64,000 nucleotides of DNA from Agroathelia rolfsii (taxonomy: Eukaryota; Basidiomycota; Agaricomycetes; Amylocorticiales; Amylocorticiaceae). Positions 11,961 to 23,758 of this stretch are shown one piece after another (the first letter of the stretch is position 1; every line of letters begins with the position of its first letter). Made by a program: the position numbers and the translations under genes. The DNA lies in the NCBI GenBank assembly GCA_018343915.1, contig JABRWF010000007.1, positions 1,240,001 through 1,304,000 of the forward strand, written 5' to 3'. Under the pieces are notes generated by a model that worked only from the letters and a program-made list of their open reading frames with translations, was not told the DNA's origin and searched no databases.

Positions 11961-14130
11961 ATGGCGGCTAACACCGAAGGATTGTCTCAGACCCTTGGCG
12001 TGCTTCTCCTGGGAATGGGCTTTGCAATGGCGTATGTCCTTAAGACACGACATGGGATTATTGACTCATCTTGCCAATGAACAGGCTGTACGGCTTGACC
12101 TGTGCTCAAACGTTCTGGTATTACCAGACATACTCGGAAGGTGATGCCAAGTGGATCAAGGTCTTAGTAAGGCGTCCACTAGTATCACTTCGATTTGCTA
12201 ATTCTGACCAGATTACTGTACAGACTGGATATCTATGGTACGTACTCTCCCGGCTCGCGCCTCGTGGTACCCCTTACGGATGGTTGCGGGGTACAGGCTC
12301 CTCAACACCGCTCATACAGTGGCTGTGATGTATGTTCCATACTTCTACCTGGTTACTGCCACCGAAAACCCTGCATTGAAGAACGTAACCACTTGGTATA
12401 GTCACCCAATTCAACTCGTCCCTTTGTTGTGTTAAAACCATTTCAGGTCCTTGCCCGTAGGCTTCATAGAACTTTTTTCATTTTACGTTGCTAACCCGGT
12501 CCCTTGATACTTTAAGATTAGCTCCGTCATTCTCGTAAGTTTGTGTATTGCTCGTGCATCGGAGTCATAGCTGATTAGGTCGTCACAGGCTTTTGTTTCA
12601 TTTTCAGTCTACAAGTCAGTATTTCTTATACTCAAAGAACGTTTCTATTTCTGAGTTCATCATGATAGCTTCTACATTTGGCGCTTGTGGACATGCATGT
12701 TTTTCCTTCTCCAGGCATGGTTCATATTCACTGATTTACATCTCAATAGTGCGGAGAAATGTTATTCTCTGCAGCGCATTGGTAATGCTACTTTTGCTTG
12801 TTTGCTCGGTTTCGATTTCCTCATAAATTTTTTGTCTAGACGATACTGTGCCTTGGGCATTTTAGTAAGAGGATTTGATTATTGAGGCTTTCATTATTAC
12901 TGATGACTGCTTTCTCCAGTCGCTACGTTCAGTAAGTCCTTATGAGGTGGTTGCCGCTTGACTGCGCTGACGCATCATTTCACCAAAAGCGTTTGGTATC
13001 CGAGGGTACACTAAGCGCCTCATTTGAGTCACCATAATAAGCTAACTCTTGGTTATAGGCTTACCGTAGATAGAACTATGCAAGATTACTTCGGAACCCA
13101 TTCTCTGGTAAGTGTCACAAGAATAGTATAATGAGGCATGTACTTACCACCTTATAGATATCCCTCAAGATTGCTACTTGTTTCGGTACTAGTACTGATG
13201 TTCTGGCTGCGTTGTCAATGGGTTGGAGCTTGTACAAGAGTCACACCGGATATCGACAGTTTGTTTCCTTCACATCCTAACCAAAAATGATTGAATCACT
13301 GATAAAAATATTCGTTCTTGTAGTACTGACTCAGCAATCAACATGATCATAGCCTATACCATCAACACGGGTCTTGTGGCTGCGTAAAAACATTTCCTGC
13401 TCTTTAGGACTGTCAATGCTATGCTGAATCATATCTAGGTTGTGTGTCTTGTGCAGTCTTATAGCGGTGAGTAATTATGCCTTTTCATCATCTGATGCTC
13501 TGTCTCATATCATTTTCTCTAGTTGGTCGTTTGGCCCCAGAGCTATGTCTCTCTTGTCTTCTTGTTTCTTATCGCTCCCTGTTCGTAACGCTCTTTCTTA
13601 ATGTATACACAAACTGATATCTTTCATCTTCTGTAATAGTGGAAACCAACTCCTATATGGGTAGCTTGAACGCCCGAAGCTACTTTTCTCGCCACGTTCA
13701 ACGAAAGGGAAATCCGGTCGGTTTATCCAGCTTAACCGGCGCTGGCGGTCCATCACAACTCGAGATTAGGGTTGATCGTACTCTTGACACGTGCCGACTC
13801 GAGGCTTCGACCACTAGGGCGGACAAGGACTCTTACTTCGTCAATTTGGGTATGTACTCATTGAAAAAGAGCGAAAGGCTGAAGCTGAGATTATTCAAGG
13901 TGTTTAATCGCATGATATCGAGGAATGCCAGTGGCGGTGCCGCCAGCTCGAAACAAAATCTTTTCCAGGAAACTTTATACGTTCATCAGCCTTTATATAT
14001 ATATATATATATATATCTTTTGCAACAGTTGCTGAGGATAGTGGCCGTGCATAACCGTTTGAGGTCATGGACGGCCCAATTCAACAAGCAAATGAAACTG
14101 TTACAAAATCCCGGAAGCAAGGGGTCATAG
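11961..14130 (+). CDS. DUF6534 seven-helix membrane protein, copy C
   Basis: Third and most diverged copy. The start is MAANTEGLSQTLGVLLLG; then LYGLTCAQTFWYYQTYSEGD, TGYLWLLNTAHTVAVMYVPY, VTATENPALKNVTTWSLP, FYIWRLWTLRRNVILCSALV, ATCFGTSTDVLAALSMGWSL, YRHTDSAINMIIAYTINTGL, VLCSLIA, WPQSYVSLVFLFLIAP and ETNSYMGSLNARSYFSRH. One intron (12695-12749) must start with GC to keep frame. The 3' end is uncertain: the frame stays open through a TA microsatellite to 14130, but a donor-like gtgttt after LRLFK may end the coding part earlier. Base content is somewhat richer in GC than A and B. Confidence 0.72.
13994..14016. repeat. TA microsatellite
   Basis: About eleven TA units. If copy C reads through here it would encode alternating Tyr-Ile, which is unlike the rest of the family, so this probably lies in the 3' untranslated region or an intron. 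Confidence 0.9.
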
Positions 14131-14278
14131 TGACATCATTACATGTATTGTTATAGTATTCGCCTCAGTGGTTGCTAGCTTAGGCTGTTGTAACTACTTT
14201 TTTAACTGCATCCATTACTACTTCAATTGTTATCGGGAGTTCCTACTATCGTGTACACTAAAATCCGGCCTGCTTCAA

Positions 14279-17200
14279 ATGGCCATGAAGCGCTTTTTGG
14301 ACAAGGTCACCAAGAAGCCTGGTTCACCATCTAAGAGCCATCTCCAGCCCGAATCTCCTCCACCTCAGGCTGCTGTGCCTCATAGTGCTCTACCTCATCA
14401 TCCTACCGGCCTCCAGCCCAGCTATGCTGTTCCGCCACTACCCCATCCATATCCCCATGAGCATATTGCCGTCCTGGCCTCCAAAGACGGCCTATATCTT
14501 CGTCCACATCTTCCGGTGGGGCTTGAGCCTCCAACATCGCACGTCAGAGTCTCATGGGGAAAGACGATATCCATCGAAGAAGTAGAAGGCGAAGCAGATG
14601 TGGACTGGTCCACAAGTGTTATTACATATGGGATAATTGGCACACTCGAGCTGTTTACAGGTTAGCATCATAATACATGGGACCCCTGCAGAAGTCATGA
14701 CTCCAAATCACAGGATCGTACTTGCTTGTCATAACATCAAGATCAGACATAGGAAATCGTTAGTACATTTTATGTCTACCTAAGTCTGTGGGCTTCCCAC
14801 CTGAACACCTCATCCTTAGTATTGGAGCCCAGCCATGCTATATTTGGTGTTAAAGGAGTTTTGGCGATTCCTTTGGTCGAAGAAGCTGCTCGCATAACCT
14901 TGAATACTCTTGCATCCCGCAACGCAACACTCGCACGTCCATCTCTCTTAGTTGCTCGTAGTGGCACACTAGATAGCATATCTGATACTCATACGACGGC
15001 ACCCAAGGACGTTGAAACTGTCAGCGGAACCTCAACCCCTCGCGTGACGTTTGCAATGGAAGATCATATTAAACTCATGACACCACGGGCCGAAGGATTT
15101 GGTGTGATAGAGAAAGGCGGGACCCCTCCATCCCCATCCGAATCCACCAATTCCCTAGCTTCTTCCATCGAGTCATTGAATACTTCAGCAGTGGCCAAAG
15201 CAATCGCGGATAAGCTATCGTTTTGGCCCCGACTTTCCAAGCGAACATCGGTCTCAGCTGCGCCCGATATCGCCGATGAAACAGATGGTTTGGTGTCCAG
15301 CCATGACCAAGAAGCATTGGAAACCGACATCGATGAGGGAAACGTTGATCCAAATGAGGCGATCGGAACAATCTTGGATAAGACAGCACCCCCTCCTACT
15401 ACGGCAGCTGAAAAGCATTCCCAACTGGAAGATAAAATCCTGAATGAGACGATACGGCAACTTGGCAAAGGCAATATGTACTTTGCATATACCCATGGTC
15501 AGTGCTTAGAGTGTTTGGTATGAACCTGAAGCATATCATTACCATGTCCCAGATCTTACACGTTCGCTTCAACACAAACATGACAACATTGCTCAGTTGC
15601 AAAAGAGGAATGTTCTGCTTAAGGACCTTCACGCCTTCGACAATTCAAACGAAAGCTTGCCTCGAGAGAATGTCATTGTGCTTGCCGAACCTAATCCCAG
15701 TCTACCTCTTTGGCGGCGCGTAGATAGACGGTTTTGGTGGAATGAACATATGGTTAAGCCGTTCATAGATGCTGGAGTACGTCTTTCTCGTTTCATCATC
15801 AAGTACCCACATTGGTCTCTTCACACTCAATATTGCTTAATTTCCACAGATCCACTCTTATGTACTTCCGATCATGCAAGGCTACTGTCAAACATCGACT
15901 TTTCATATTCCTCGGGAACCAGTTGATAAGGAAGAAGGAGAATTTGCTTTAGTCGATTACATCATCCTCTCACGTCGATCTAGGGAGCGAGCCGGGCTCA
16001 GATATCAAAGGCGAGGCATTGACGATGACGCCCACGTTGCAAATTTTGTAGAGACGGAGACCATTATGAGAGTTGAGGTAATTCAAACACAATTAAAAAT
16101 GCTGTTTTGTAAGTATGCTAACGTTCATGCCATCATCCTAGCGAGAAGGCATTATAAACGTTTTTTCCCATGTGCAGATTCGTGGCTCAAGTAAGTCCGA
16201 AATATAAAATATTATAAGGTGTCTCAATAATATATGAATCTAGTACCTCTCTTCTGGACACAGTCGGGTTATAGCCTCAAACCACCACCGATGCTTTCTC
16301 CGGAACGTACACACGGCCAGAATTTGGACGCCTTGAAACGGCACTTTGAACAGACCATTCAGCGATATGGACCCCATGTCTGTTTTCTTCCTGTTCTTGA
16401 CAGCGCATCCTCTGAACATCCTTGACCCTTCGTTGGTAGACAATAGTTAATTTGGCCGAGCAGCATGGGAAAGAAGAAGCCATCACTACTGCATATAGAA
16501 ATTACATGTCTGAATATGACTCAGATAATGCCAGGTAAAATACATGAAGCGTTTTGGCTGTGTCGTGCTGACATTGTTTCCTCAAGATATCACGAGTATG
16601 ACTTCCACAAGGAGACCAAAGGCATGAAGTATGATACGACTGTTCCGCTTCCCGACTCCTGTTCATCATGACTACACCCAGATACGAAAATATCTCCCAA
16701 CTCATCGATAAACTAGAGCGCACTTTCGAGCATCAAGGGTATATGCCGTAAATTTCTTTCGATTTTAGTCTCTCCTCTGATATACACTGCCTTTAGATTC
16801 TTCTGGGTATCCGGAAATACTCTTATGCATGAGCAGAAAAGCGTATTCCGTGTCAATTGCATAGATTGTTTAGATAGAACCAATGTCGTTCAGTCTGCTT
16901 TCGCACGGCATGTTTTAAACAGACAGCTGGGTGTCGTTGCACTTCTAAATGCCCCAGAGGCTGGAAGGACCGAAGCAGAGCTTGTGTTCAATGACGGTTC
17001 GTGGTTGTTGTCGCTATTGTTGTTGTTGTTTTTTGTCAGGTTCTTCAGGCGCTGAATTGTACTTTTCAGTCTGGGCAAACAACGGAGACGCGATAAGTAG
17101 AGCATAGTAAGACTATTTGATTGCTGTTGATTTTCAAGTGGCGGTTAATAATAGTACTTAAACATCAGTGCTGGAACTTCTGCCCTAAAGGGCGACTTCA

Positions 17201-18451
17201 CAAGGACCGGAAGACGAGATTTAACTGGCCTGTTAAATGATGGGGTCAACTCCCTAGCACGGTAAGATATCGTTTTCGACACGCTGGGAAACATCAATCT
17301 TTGACACCATTGTTATCAAGCATGTACACGTCCACATTTAGCGACTGGTTTTGCCAAGCCGTCATTGACTTTATGCTCGGAAATCGTGGCATCAGCGTTT
17401 TTTCAGAGTTCTTATTGAAGCTGCAATCAACAGACCCGAGAGAGCTCATAAGATTATCAAAGATACGAGCTGAGGCCATAGCAACTTCGGTTGACCGTGT
17501 GCTTACTGAAGGAGAGAGTCTCCTCAGTGGGTGGACACTCTTTGCTCCAACGGATCTCAATACTAAACTAGGGGAAAAGTTTGAAGAGAAAGTATTTCTT
17601 TTGGTGAGTCTTCGTACAGAAAAAGCAATTTTATTCCAAACACTGAATATCACTTCAGACCGGACATGCCGTCTATATGATTGTATGCTTATATTTATGC
17701 AATCAGATAGTTACCTCTAACTTCCCCTATAACAGAATTACGATTATACCCTGGAAAAAGTCAAAATGTATACCCGTGTACCACTAAGCGATATAACCGA
17801 GATCCATCATGGTTCGTTTTTTTTTTGTTAACACATGCTCCAGCATAATAATCTCGTATAGGCGCCTATATACTGTCACCCCTCGAGGAGGCCAGTCGTG
17901 ATTCGCTTCAAAACGCAGGATTCACCATCACTTGGCGTAAAACACAAGAACAAGTGACAAGAATGACAACTTATTCACTGACAAACAGCCCTGTCGTTCC
18001 ACCCCCTTCATCAACCACCTCGCCTACAAATAGTCGTATGACAGCAGCCCTTCCACGACCATCGTTACTTGCTCGCAGAAGTACGGTGCTATCTAAAGTC
18101 TTGGTCCCAAGTCCCACGGAAGACACGGAAAAGGAAACAGCATATGCAGCTTTCAAAGCGCTACCCATTGATCCAAGTAGAGTGTCGGAAAATGGCGCCG
18201 ACGAACTTTCAGGCGCTGCGAACTGCAAAGAGGCTGTGGATTTAATCGTCGATGCTATCGTGCGAGCCTGTAACGGGAACATTGTTGTAAAGAATGAAGA
18301 CATCGTCAGGTCAGTTGTGTTCTTAATATATATACCATCCACACAATCCTGATCTTACGTCGTTGCCAGTTTGACTGAGGCACAGCGGATGACAAGTGTT
18401 TATGCCAAAATGGAGTACGGAGTGAAACGTCTACTTTGGCTTGGTGGCTGA
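14279..18451 (+). CDS. Sac-domain phosphoinositide phosphatase with hSac2 domain (INPP5F-like)
   Basis: Predicted to remove phosphate from inositol lipids on endomembranes. The N-terminus is Pro-rich and disordered (residues ~1-65). The Sac domain follows: ITYGIIGTLELFT, SYLLVITSRSDIG, ENVIVLAEPNPSLPLWRRVD, FWWNEHMVKPF, FHIPREPVDKEEGEFALVDY, VPLFWTQSGYSLKPPP and the catalytic loop FRVNCIDCLDRTNVVQSAFA, which holds the CX5R(T) signature. Downstream FMLGNRGISVFSEFLL and the section ending EEKVFLL, then YDYTLEKVKMYTRVPLSDIT, mark an hSac2 homology domain. This combination fits INPP5F/Sac2 rather than yeast Sac1 or synaptojanin, since no membrane anchor or 5-phosphatase domain is visible. The end is YAKMEYGVKRLLWLGG. 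At least ten introns. Confidence 0.88.
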
Positions 18452-18542
18452 ACAAAATAGTATACAAGATCAACGGCGCCATGATGTTATGATTCTACGC
18501 CAATTTACAATACAAATACAGATATGATTTTTTTTTATCTCT

Positions 18543-19534
18543 TTACGCATTCTTTTTGTTGGCAATCCACGCACGAATAAAAGTGCTGCTCATCTTTGCA
18601 TTCTTCAACAGTGCAGCATCCTGGTGGTCCAGTTGTGGGTCATTATGCGAAATTACGTCAATCACAAATAAACGTAGAGGTGGAAATCCCTTGGACTCGC
18701 GGTGTCGTGCAATGGCATCAGCACCTGAGATTGTCTCGTGGCTCACGACGAGGACTTGAACGTCTGGGTCCCATCCAGTCGGCCCGTATACATCGTCTAT
18801 GGTTACGACATCGTGGATGATATAAGGTTTGATAGTTTGAAGAAAGTTTCGCACACGAGCTTTACGTTCTGATAGAGACTCAAGATACGCTGCATTTGAC
18901 TTGGATGCCAGTAGGGTATCGGTGGTGACGCCGACGATGAGCTTCTCAGAACACAGCATGGCCCCGGCAGTGAGCAAAATCTTGTGTCCTGCATGTAGAT
19001 GATCGAATGTGCCCCCGAGCGCGGCAACACGCGGTAGTGGGGGCGCAGGCCCCGAAGATGGCGGTAGAGACGGCGATAAAGGCGTTTGTGTCACCTGCGG
19101 CCCTGGGAGAATAGTCAGTGGCAAAGATGCTAATCCTTGTGGTAGAGGGGTATCATCTACATGCATAGTTATATATACGACCTGGTAGGTTGAAACAATC
19201 ACTGACCTCCTTCTATGCGATACAGCATTTCCGCACTTTTAATCTGATCGCCCGCGTTTTCCGGTGCTCTCAACAGGACATCGATATCCATTAGAATGCG
19301 GTCTGCATTTTGGGCAACAGTCGTTGCCTGCACATATGTAAACGTAAGTATGCGTTGTAAACCGTCGAATTGTGTAATTGGGTCGAAGCCGTCCGGAGCA
19401 AAAATGGGCGAGACAAGAATAATGCGTAGCTGCTCTGTCGTTGATGCTGTTGCTTCACGAATTGCATCAGAGAATTCATGGGGAGGGTTCAACGAGCGGA
19501 TTGGTAGCAACAGAACGGCTTTAGCTGGCGACAT
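18543..19534 (-). CDS. CAB4: Phosphopantetheine adenylyltransferase (CoA biosynthesis)
   Basis: Transfers AMP from ATP to 4'-phosphopantetheine to give dephospho-CoA, the fourth step of CoA synthesis. Two exons, 19534-19207 and 19156-18543, join in frame (RIEG|DDTPLPQG) to give about 313 residues. The C-terminal half is a nucleotidyltransferase fold with VAALGGTFDHLHAGHKILL (T/HxGH-type site), LIVGVTTDTLL and a late STFIRAW element where the family has its ISS(T)xxR signature. The N-terminal third (LLLPIRSLNPPHEFSDAI) is the extra domain of fungal Cab4 proteins. There is no dephospho-CoA kinase domain, as in yeast where Cab5 is separate. It converges with the Sac gene, only ~90 bp away. Confidence 0.92.
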
Positions 19535-20139
19535 GGGCGTTTCTGATGATGCGATCTACGCCAACAAATGGCCATTGTTTTCGGACATCATTCTGGTTGA
19601 GCGAAAACATGTTGGGGCATATGGTTTGTAATGATCAAGCACGCAATACAGCTCAGAATGTGTATTTCAGAAATTAGTATTTTTATTACTACAATCTGTA
19701 AATGAGTGTTCTTTCACATCAGAGCATCCTAATACACGTGAAAATATGTGATAAGACGATGTTTGTGAACTGAAAAGAAAGGTATATATGCTCTGCCATC
19801 GCTCCGTTACTCAGATGTCGTCAGAGGGACGACACGAGTGCGACACAACTGCCGCATCGATGGGGTCATCAATGATTTTGAAGACGTGTAGGAAGATCAC
19901 TCGGGGTATTTTAAATAATATATCAGCTTGAAACTTGGCTCGGTGGAATTGCACAAAGGGGATGAAGGTAGAAAGTCAAGCAAGAAAAATTGTCGGATGG
20001 ATTATGAGAAAAACGGATATATGCATTTTGCGAGAAATTTCCCAAAATGGATGAGATTTACATCTAAAATCAACTATCCCCGCCGCCGTCGCAATCGACG
20101 TTGATACCACCTCCTCAAGACAATTTGCCGGCACTCACG
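19535..20139. promoter_or_regulatory. Divergent region between CAB4 and RPL33
   Basis: Six hundred bases separating two start codons on opposite strands. It must contain both promoters. No further gene or clear element seen. Confidence 0.45.
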
Positions 20140-20742
20140 ATGGGCTCGACAAGGTCAGAAGGCTTGTTTATATGCTATCGGACGTCTACTTTGCCCGAAT
20201 CTGTCCATTTTGCACTGAGATGGGATGGATGCAGGCTCTCGACACCGGATGACTCTATCTCAGTCTCTGCTTGAAATCTTGCCAGACTCTCAAATGCTGA
20301 CTGGAATCCTCTGCTCTCAATAGACTCTACGCCAAGGGACGCGTTCTCGGACACAAGCGCGCTAAGCGCAACTCTCGCCCCAACACTTCGCTCATCCAAA
20401 TCGAGGGTGTTGCTACCAAGGAGGAAGCCCAGTTCTACCTTGGCAAACGCATCGCCTATGTATATAAGGCGAAGCGAGAAATCCAGGGCTCAAAGATCCG
20501 TGTCATCTGGGGGTGTGTACTGTCGCTTCAAACCTCGTATATATGCTCGATATTAACTCAGACTTGGGATAGACGTGTAACACGGCCACACGGCAACTCT
20601 GGCGTTGTCAAATCAAAATTCCGCTCCAACCTCCCTCCTGCCTCGTTTGGTGCTGGCGTACGCGTCGTGAGTATTTGTGCCGTTTGATTCAATACCCAGT
20701 CTGACTATTTGCGCGTAGATGCTTTACCCATCCAACATCTGA
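20140..20742 (+). CDS. RPL33: 60S ribosomal protein eL33 (L33/L35a)
   Basis: Component of the large ribosomal subunit. Four exons: 20140-20153, 20324-20512, 20573-20666 and 20719-20742. The first exon carries only MGSTR, and the last encodes MLYPSNI. Typical motifs are [57 protein letters not shown] and FRSNLP. The product is about 106 residues, the family length. The first intron (170 nt) is the longest in the gene, as is common in fungal ribosomal protein genes. Confidence 0.96.
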
Positions 20743-21284
20743 TTTCCCTTCCATTGTATTTACATTATGCATTCTCGCATGTTTTCTGGGTATCACCGCA
20801 TGACCTATGACCATATTCCGCCAACGCATGAAATGATATATGCTATTTGAATGGCATAAACTGCCTGACGAGTCAAGATGTATTCCTATGGTCGGAACAG
20901 CAGTTTCAGATGTCTCATATTAGAGTGTATTAATGTCGAAAAATTGAAGCTCGTTCTCCGTAAGATGGCGATCACATCAGGTCATTTGTTAGAGCATCAG
21001 CTCGGAGACCTTCCAATATTCTGCTTGATTTTAATGCAGAATCAGACGCAGAATACAAACTGAAACCGGGGCAATGGCTTTATACGCCCTAGGAAATGAT
21101 TCGATGCCGGATGTCATCCTATGCTCGGACTGCTTGATAAATTATCAACCCGATATGCATTGAAGCGATCTCACAAGAAATATAATGTGTACTCGCACAA
21201 AAAAAAACGTACGGCATTGGTCAAGAAAATAGATACGGATATATCAGAGGGCTGAGATAAGAACAAAGAAAAAAAAGACAATAT
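20743..21284. other. Convergent intergenic region
   Basis: 3' flanks of RPL33 and the DHHC gene. No supported gene; only short chance frames. Confidence 0.5.
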
Positions 21285-23433
21285 TTAAACCTCTGAGGTA
21301 TGCCTAGGGCTGTTGAGCCATGCGGCGCCCCCGCCACCGTGGACAAGTCCAGGATTGATATCGCGCATATCGCGCACGGCAGGCGCGGTGGGTTCAATCC
21401 AAGAATAACCCGGCGGTCGGCACAGCATGGAGATAGCATTCTTACGCCATTGGTAGCTGCCGAATGTGAATGGATTTGGCGGTGGCGCGGAAGGTTTATA
21501 GGCTGCGTTACGGATCTGGTGTAATGTAATAGTGAATAAGGTGTGCACGAGCAAACATTGATCCATAGCTTCATTACGAAAGGGGGGAGGGACTTACCTG
21601 TTCGATAGTGGTAACGTTCAACGCAATGAGGCGAACGTGGTACGAGAAGAGAGCAGTGACAGGCCATATTAAGATTATTGAAAGGCAAAAGCAGAGCACG
21701 CTGACAGGAGCCTGGGATAGAGTATGTCTAAAGGATGAGTCGGACCAAGCGGTAAGATAGTAAAGATGGAGAGCAGAAGTAATGATAACAAAAATGAGCG
21801 TAATAGTCTTGAGAACATAAGATGGTAAGCATGGGATTTCAAATATCATAAGAGTATTGCATACCCCGGATAGCAAGAGAGAGAAGAAGGTGGTATAGTT
21901 TCGGCGACCAATACAATTATTCACCCATTGACAGTGGTGATCGCAGTCATCAACGCAGTTATCGCACTAGAGATAACCTAAGTAAAATGTAGTAGATCAA
22001 ATCAGAAGAAAAACATTACCATTCTGCAATGACTTGAGCGAGGAGGACGGTATGTCTTACAGGTAGAACAGTATTTAACACGAATACTATACTATACCAT
22101 TAGTCTGTAACACGAGTAGAGAAGGTGGAATCACAACTTACGTATCTTTACGAACCCTTAAATCACGGGGCAGGGGGGTGGCCTCCTCTTCACTAGTAGA
22201 TAAAGGAGGCTCAGGATCGAGATTTCTAGGGAGTATTCCGGGGTCCGAGAATGCCTGTAGATCCTCTTCAGTTACTATGTCAGTCAAAAGTACTATCTCA
22301 CGTACGGTGACAATCATGCAGCTGATGACTATGGCACATAAATATGCACCTATGATACCAACAGCAGGAGTTACGTTATGCCACCACCATGGTACAGCCT
22401 CCGCGAACCAGGTCGCAGCAATAAGCAAGATAATAAAGCAGCAAAAAATGAATGACCAAGGTGTGTCGCCACCGACGAGTATACGACCGCGGAGGAAGAA
22501 GCGATTGCGAGACGGAAATTCCTCATATTTCAGGACACGTCGTTTTCCTTTCAAGACGGGAACCGCCCAGACTGGGTCCTCCGGAACAGTGGGAGCAAAT
22601 GAAGGCGCCTGAGAAGTTAAGGAAGGCGAACGAGGTATATGGGATGGTTCCATAGGACCTGAGTATCTTTTATTCTCATCTATACCTTCTGACAGTGACG
22701 GCTTATTCTCGGTAGGCAGATTTACGTGTGTTGGGCGTGGCAAGTCAAAGGAAATACCCTGACGTAGGCGGTCAAGGCTACCCCTCAAACGTCTTACAGG
22801 ATCGGATATTGATGGCCGTGAGGGAGAATTCTCAGAGATATCGCATGAAACCAGCAGATCATCGCTCTTCTTCGATGTATCCGCGACGTTCGTAGCGTCA
22901 TCTTCGCCAGACAAACCACCTGCATCCTCCGAGTGTCTAACAGGTTGCAAGTGGATATCATCCAGCTCAGTTTCTTCAATTTCTGGAAGAGCGGCTTCAG
23001 ATGATCTTTCCTCGTCCTCTCTGTCTTCTTCTGAGAGGCGATGGGATGGTCGCGAGGGATGGAAGAAGGAAGCGCTGGGAAGGACACCTCCAGCATGGGT
23101 GCTTGAGAAAGACTGCGAACGGACATGTGAAGGGTTCGAATGGCCATTATGCATCCTGGGGTGGGTTCCAACTGTAGGAGAACGTGGAGGGCTTAACGCA
23201 GCAGAAAAGTTGTCGCTGTTCCTCCCAACCTGAACTGCACTGGTACGGGTAGGTGTACCGGGCGGGTTGGCAGGCAAAGGTGCATTGTTAAGACCGGCTG
23301 AAGGAAGGGGCAATTGTTTGGGCCTTTTTCGGACAGAGCTTGGAGTTGCCATCCTGAGATGACTAGGAGTCGACGACAATCGCCAACTCAAGGAGTGTGG
23401 ATTATGAAGAGAGGAATAGATAGATGAGAACAA
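21285..23433 (-). CDS. ERF2: Erf2-type DHHC protein S-acyltransferase
   Basis: Attaches palmitate to cysteines of membrane proteins such as Ras, usually at the ER or Golgi with an Erf4 partner. A long Ser/Pro-rich disordered N-terminus (about 290 residues) precedes two transmembrane helices ([19 protein letters not shown] and [19 protein letters not shown]). Then come the Cys-rich domain [19 protein letters not shown], the active site [18 protein letters not shown] and two more helices ([36 protein letters not shown]). The tail ends SPRHTSEV. At least four exons, and the DHHC exon joins at CRM|CDN. An alternative start at 23352 ([12 protein letters not shown]) would shorten the N-terminus by 27 residues. 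Order and spacing fit Erf2 rather than ankyrin-bearing Akr1. Confidence 0.9.
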
Positions 23434-23758
23434 TCCACCACTTGCGCAACTAGAAGCCTGTATCGTTTCAAAATATTATGTAATTCCGGCATGTCGAAAT
23501 GTTGTATTGTTATACTATTTGACTCGGGCCGCAATAGCCGGAATTGCTGGATTCCCATCTCATCAGAGAAGAATAATTACGCACACTGGCACTGGCAGTT
23601 GATGCTTTGCACTGGCACTGTAACGATGGAACATTGGCTCTAGTTTCGATACTATATCTCTATAACCTGGTTCATGCTGAACACAGCGGCTTTCTCTGGA
23701 TTTAGACTCAGTGCCAAGGGTTCAATTCGGAGTCGACACACTCCTAGCCAGTGCCACC
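23434..23758. promoter_or_regulatory. Divergent region between ERF2 and the JmjC gene
   Basis: About 325 bp between the two start codons, expected to hold both promoters. It includes a short direct repeat of 'actggcac' around 23585-23620. No gene seen. Confidence 0.4.
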
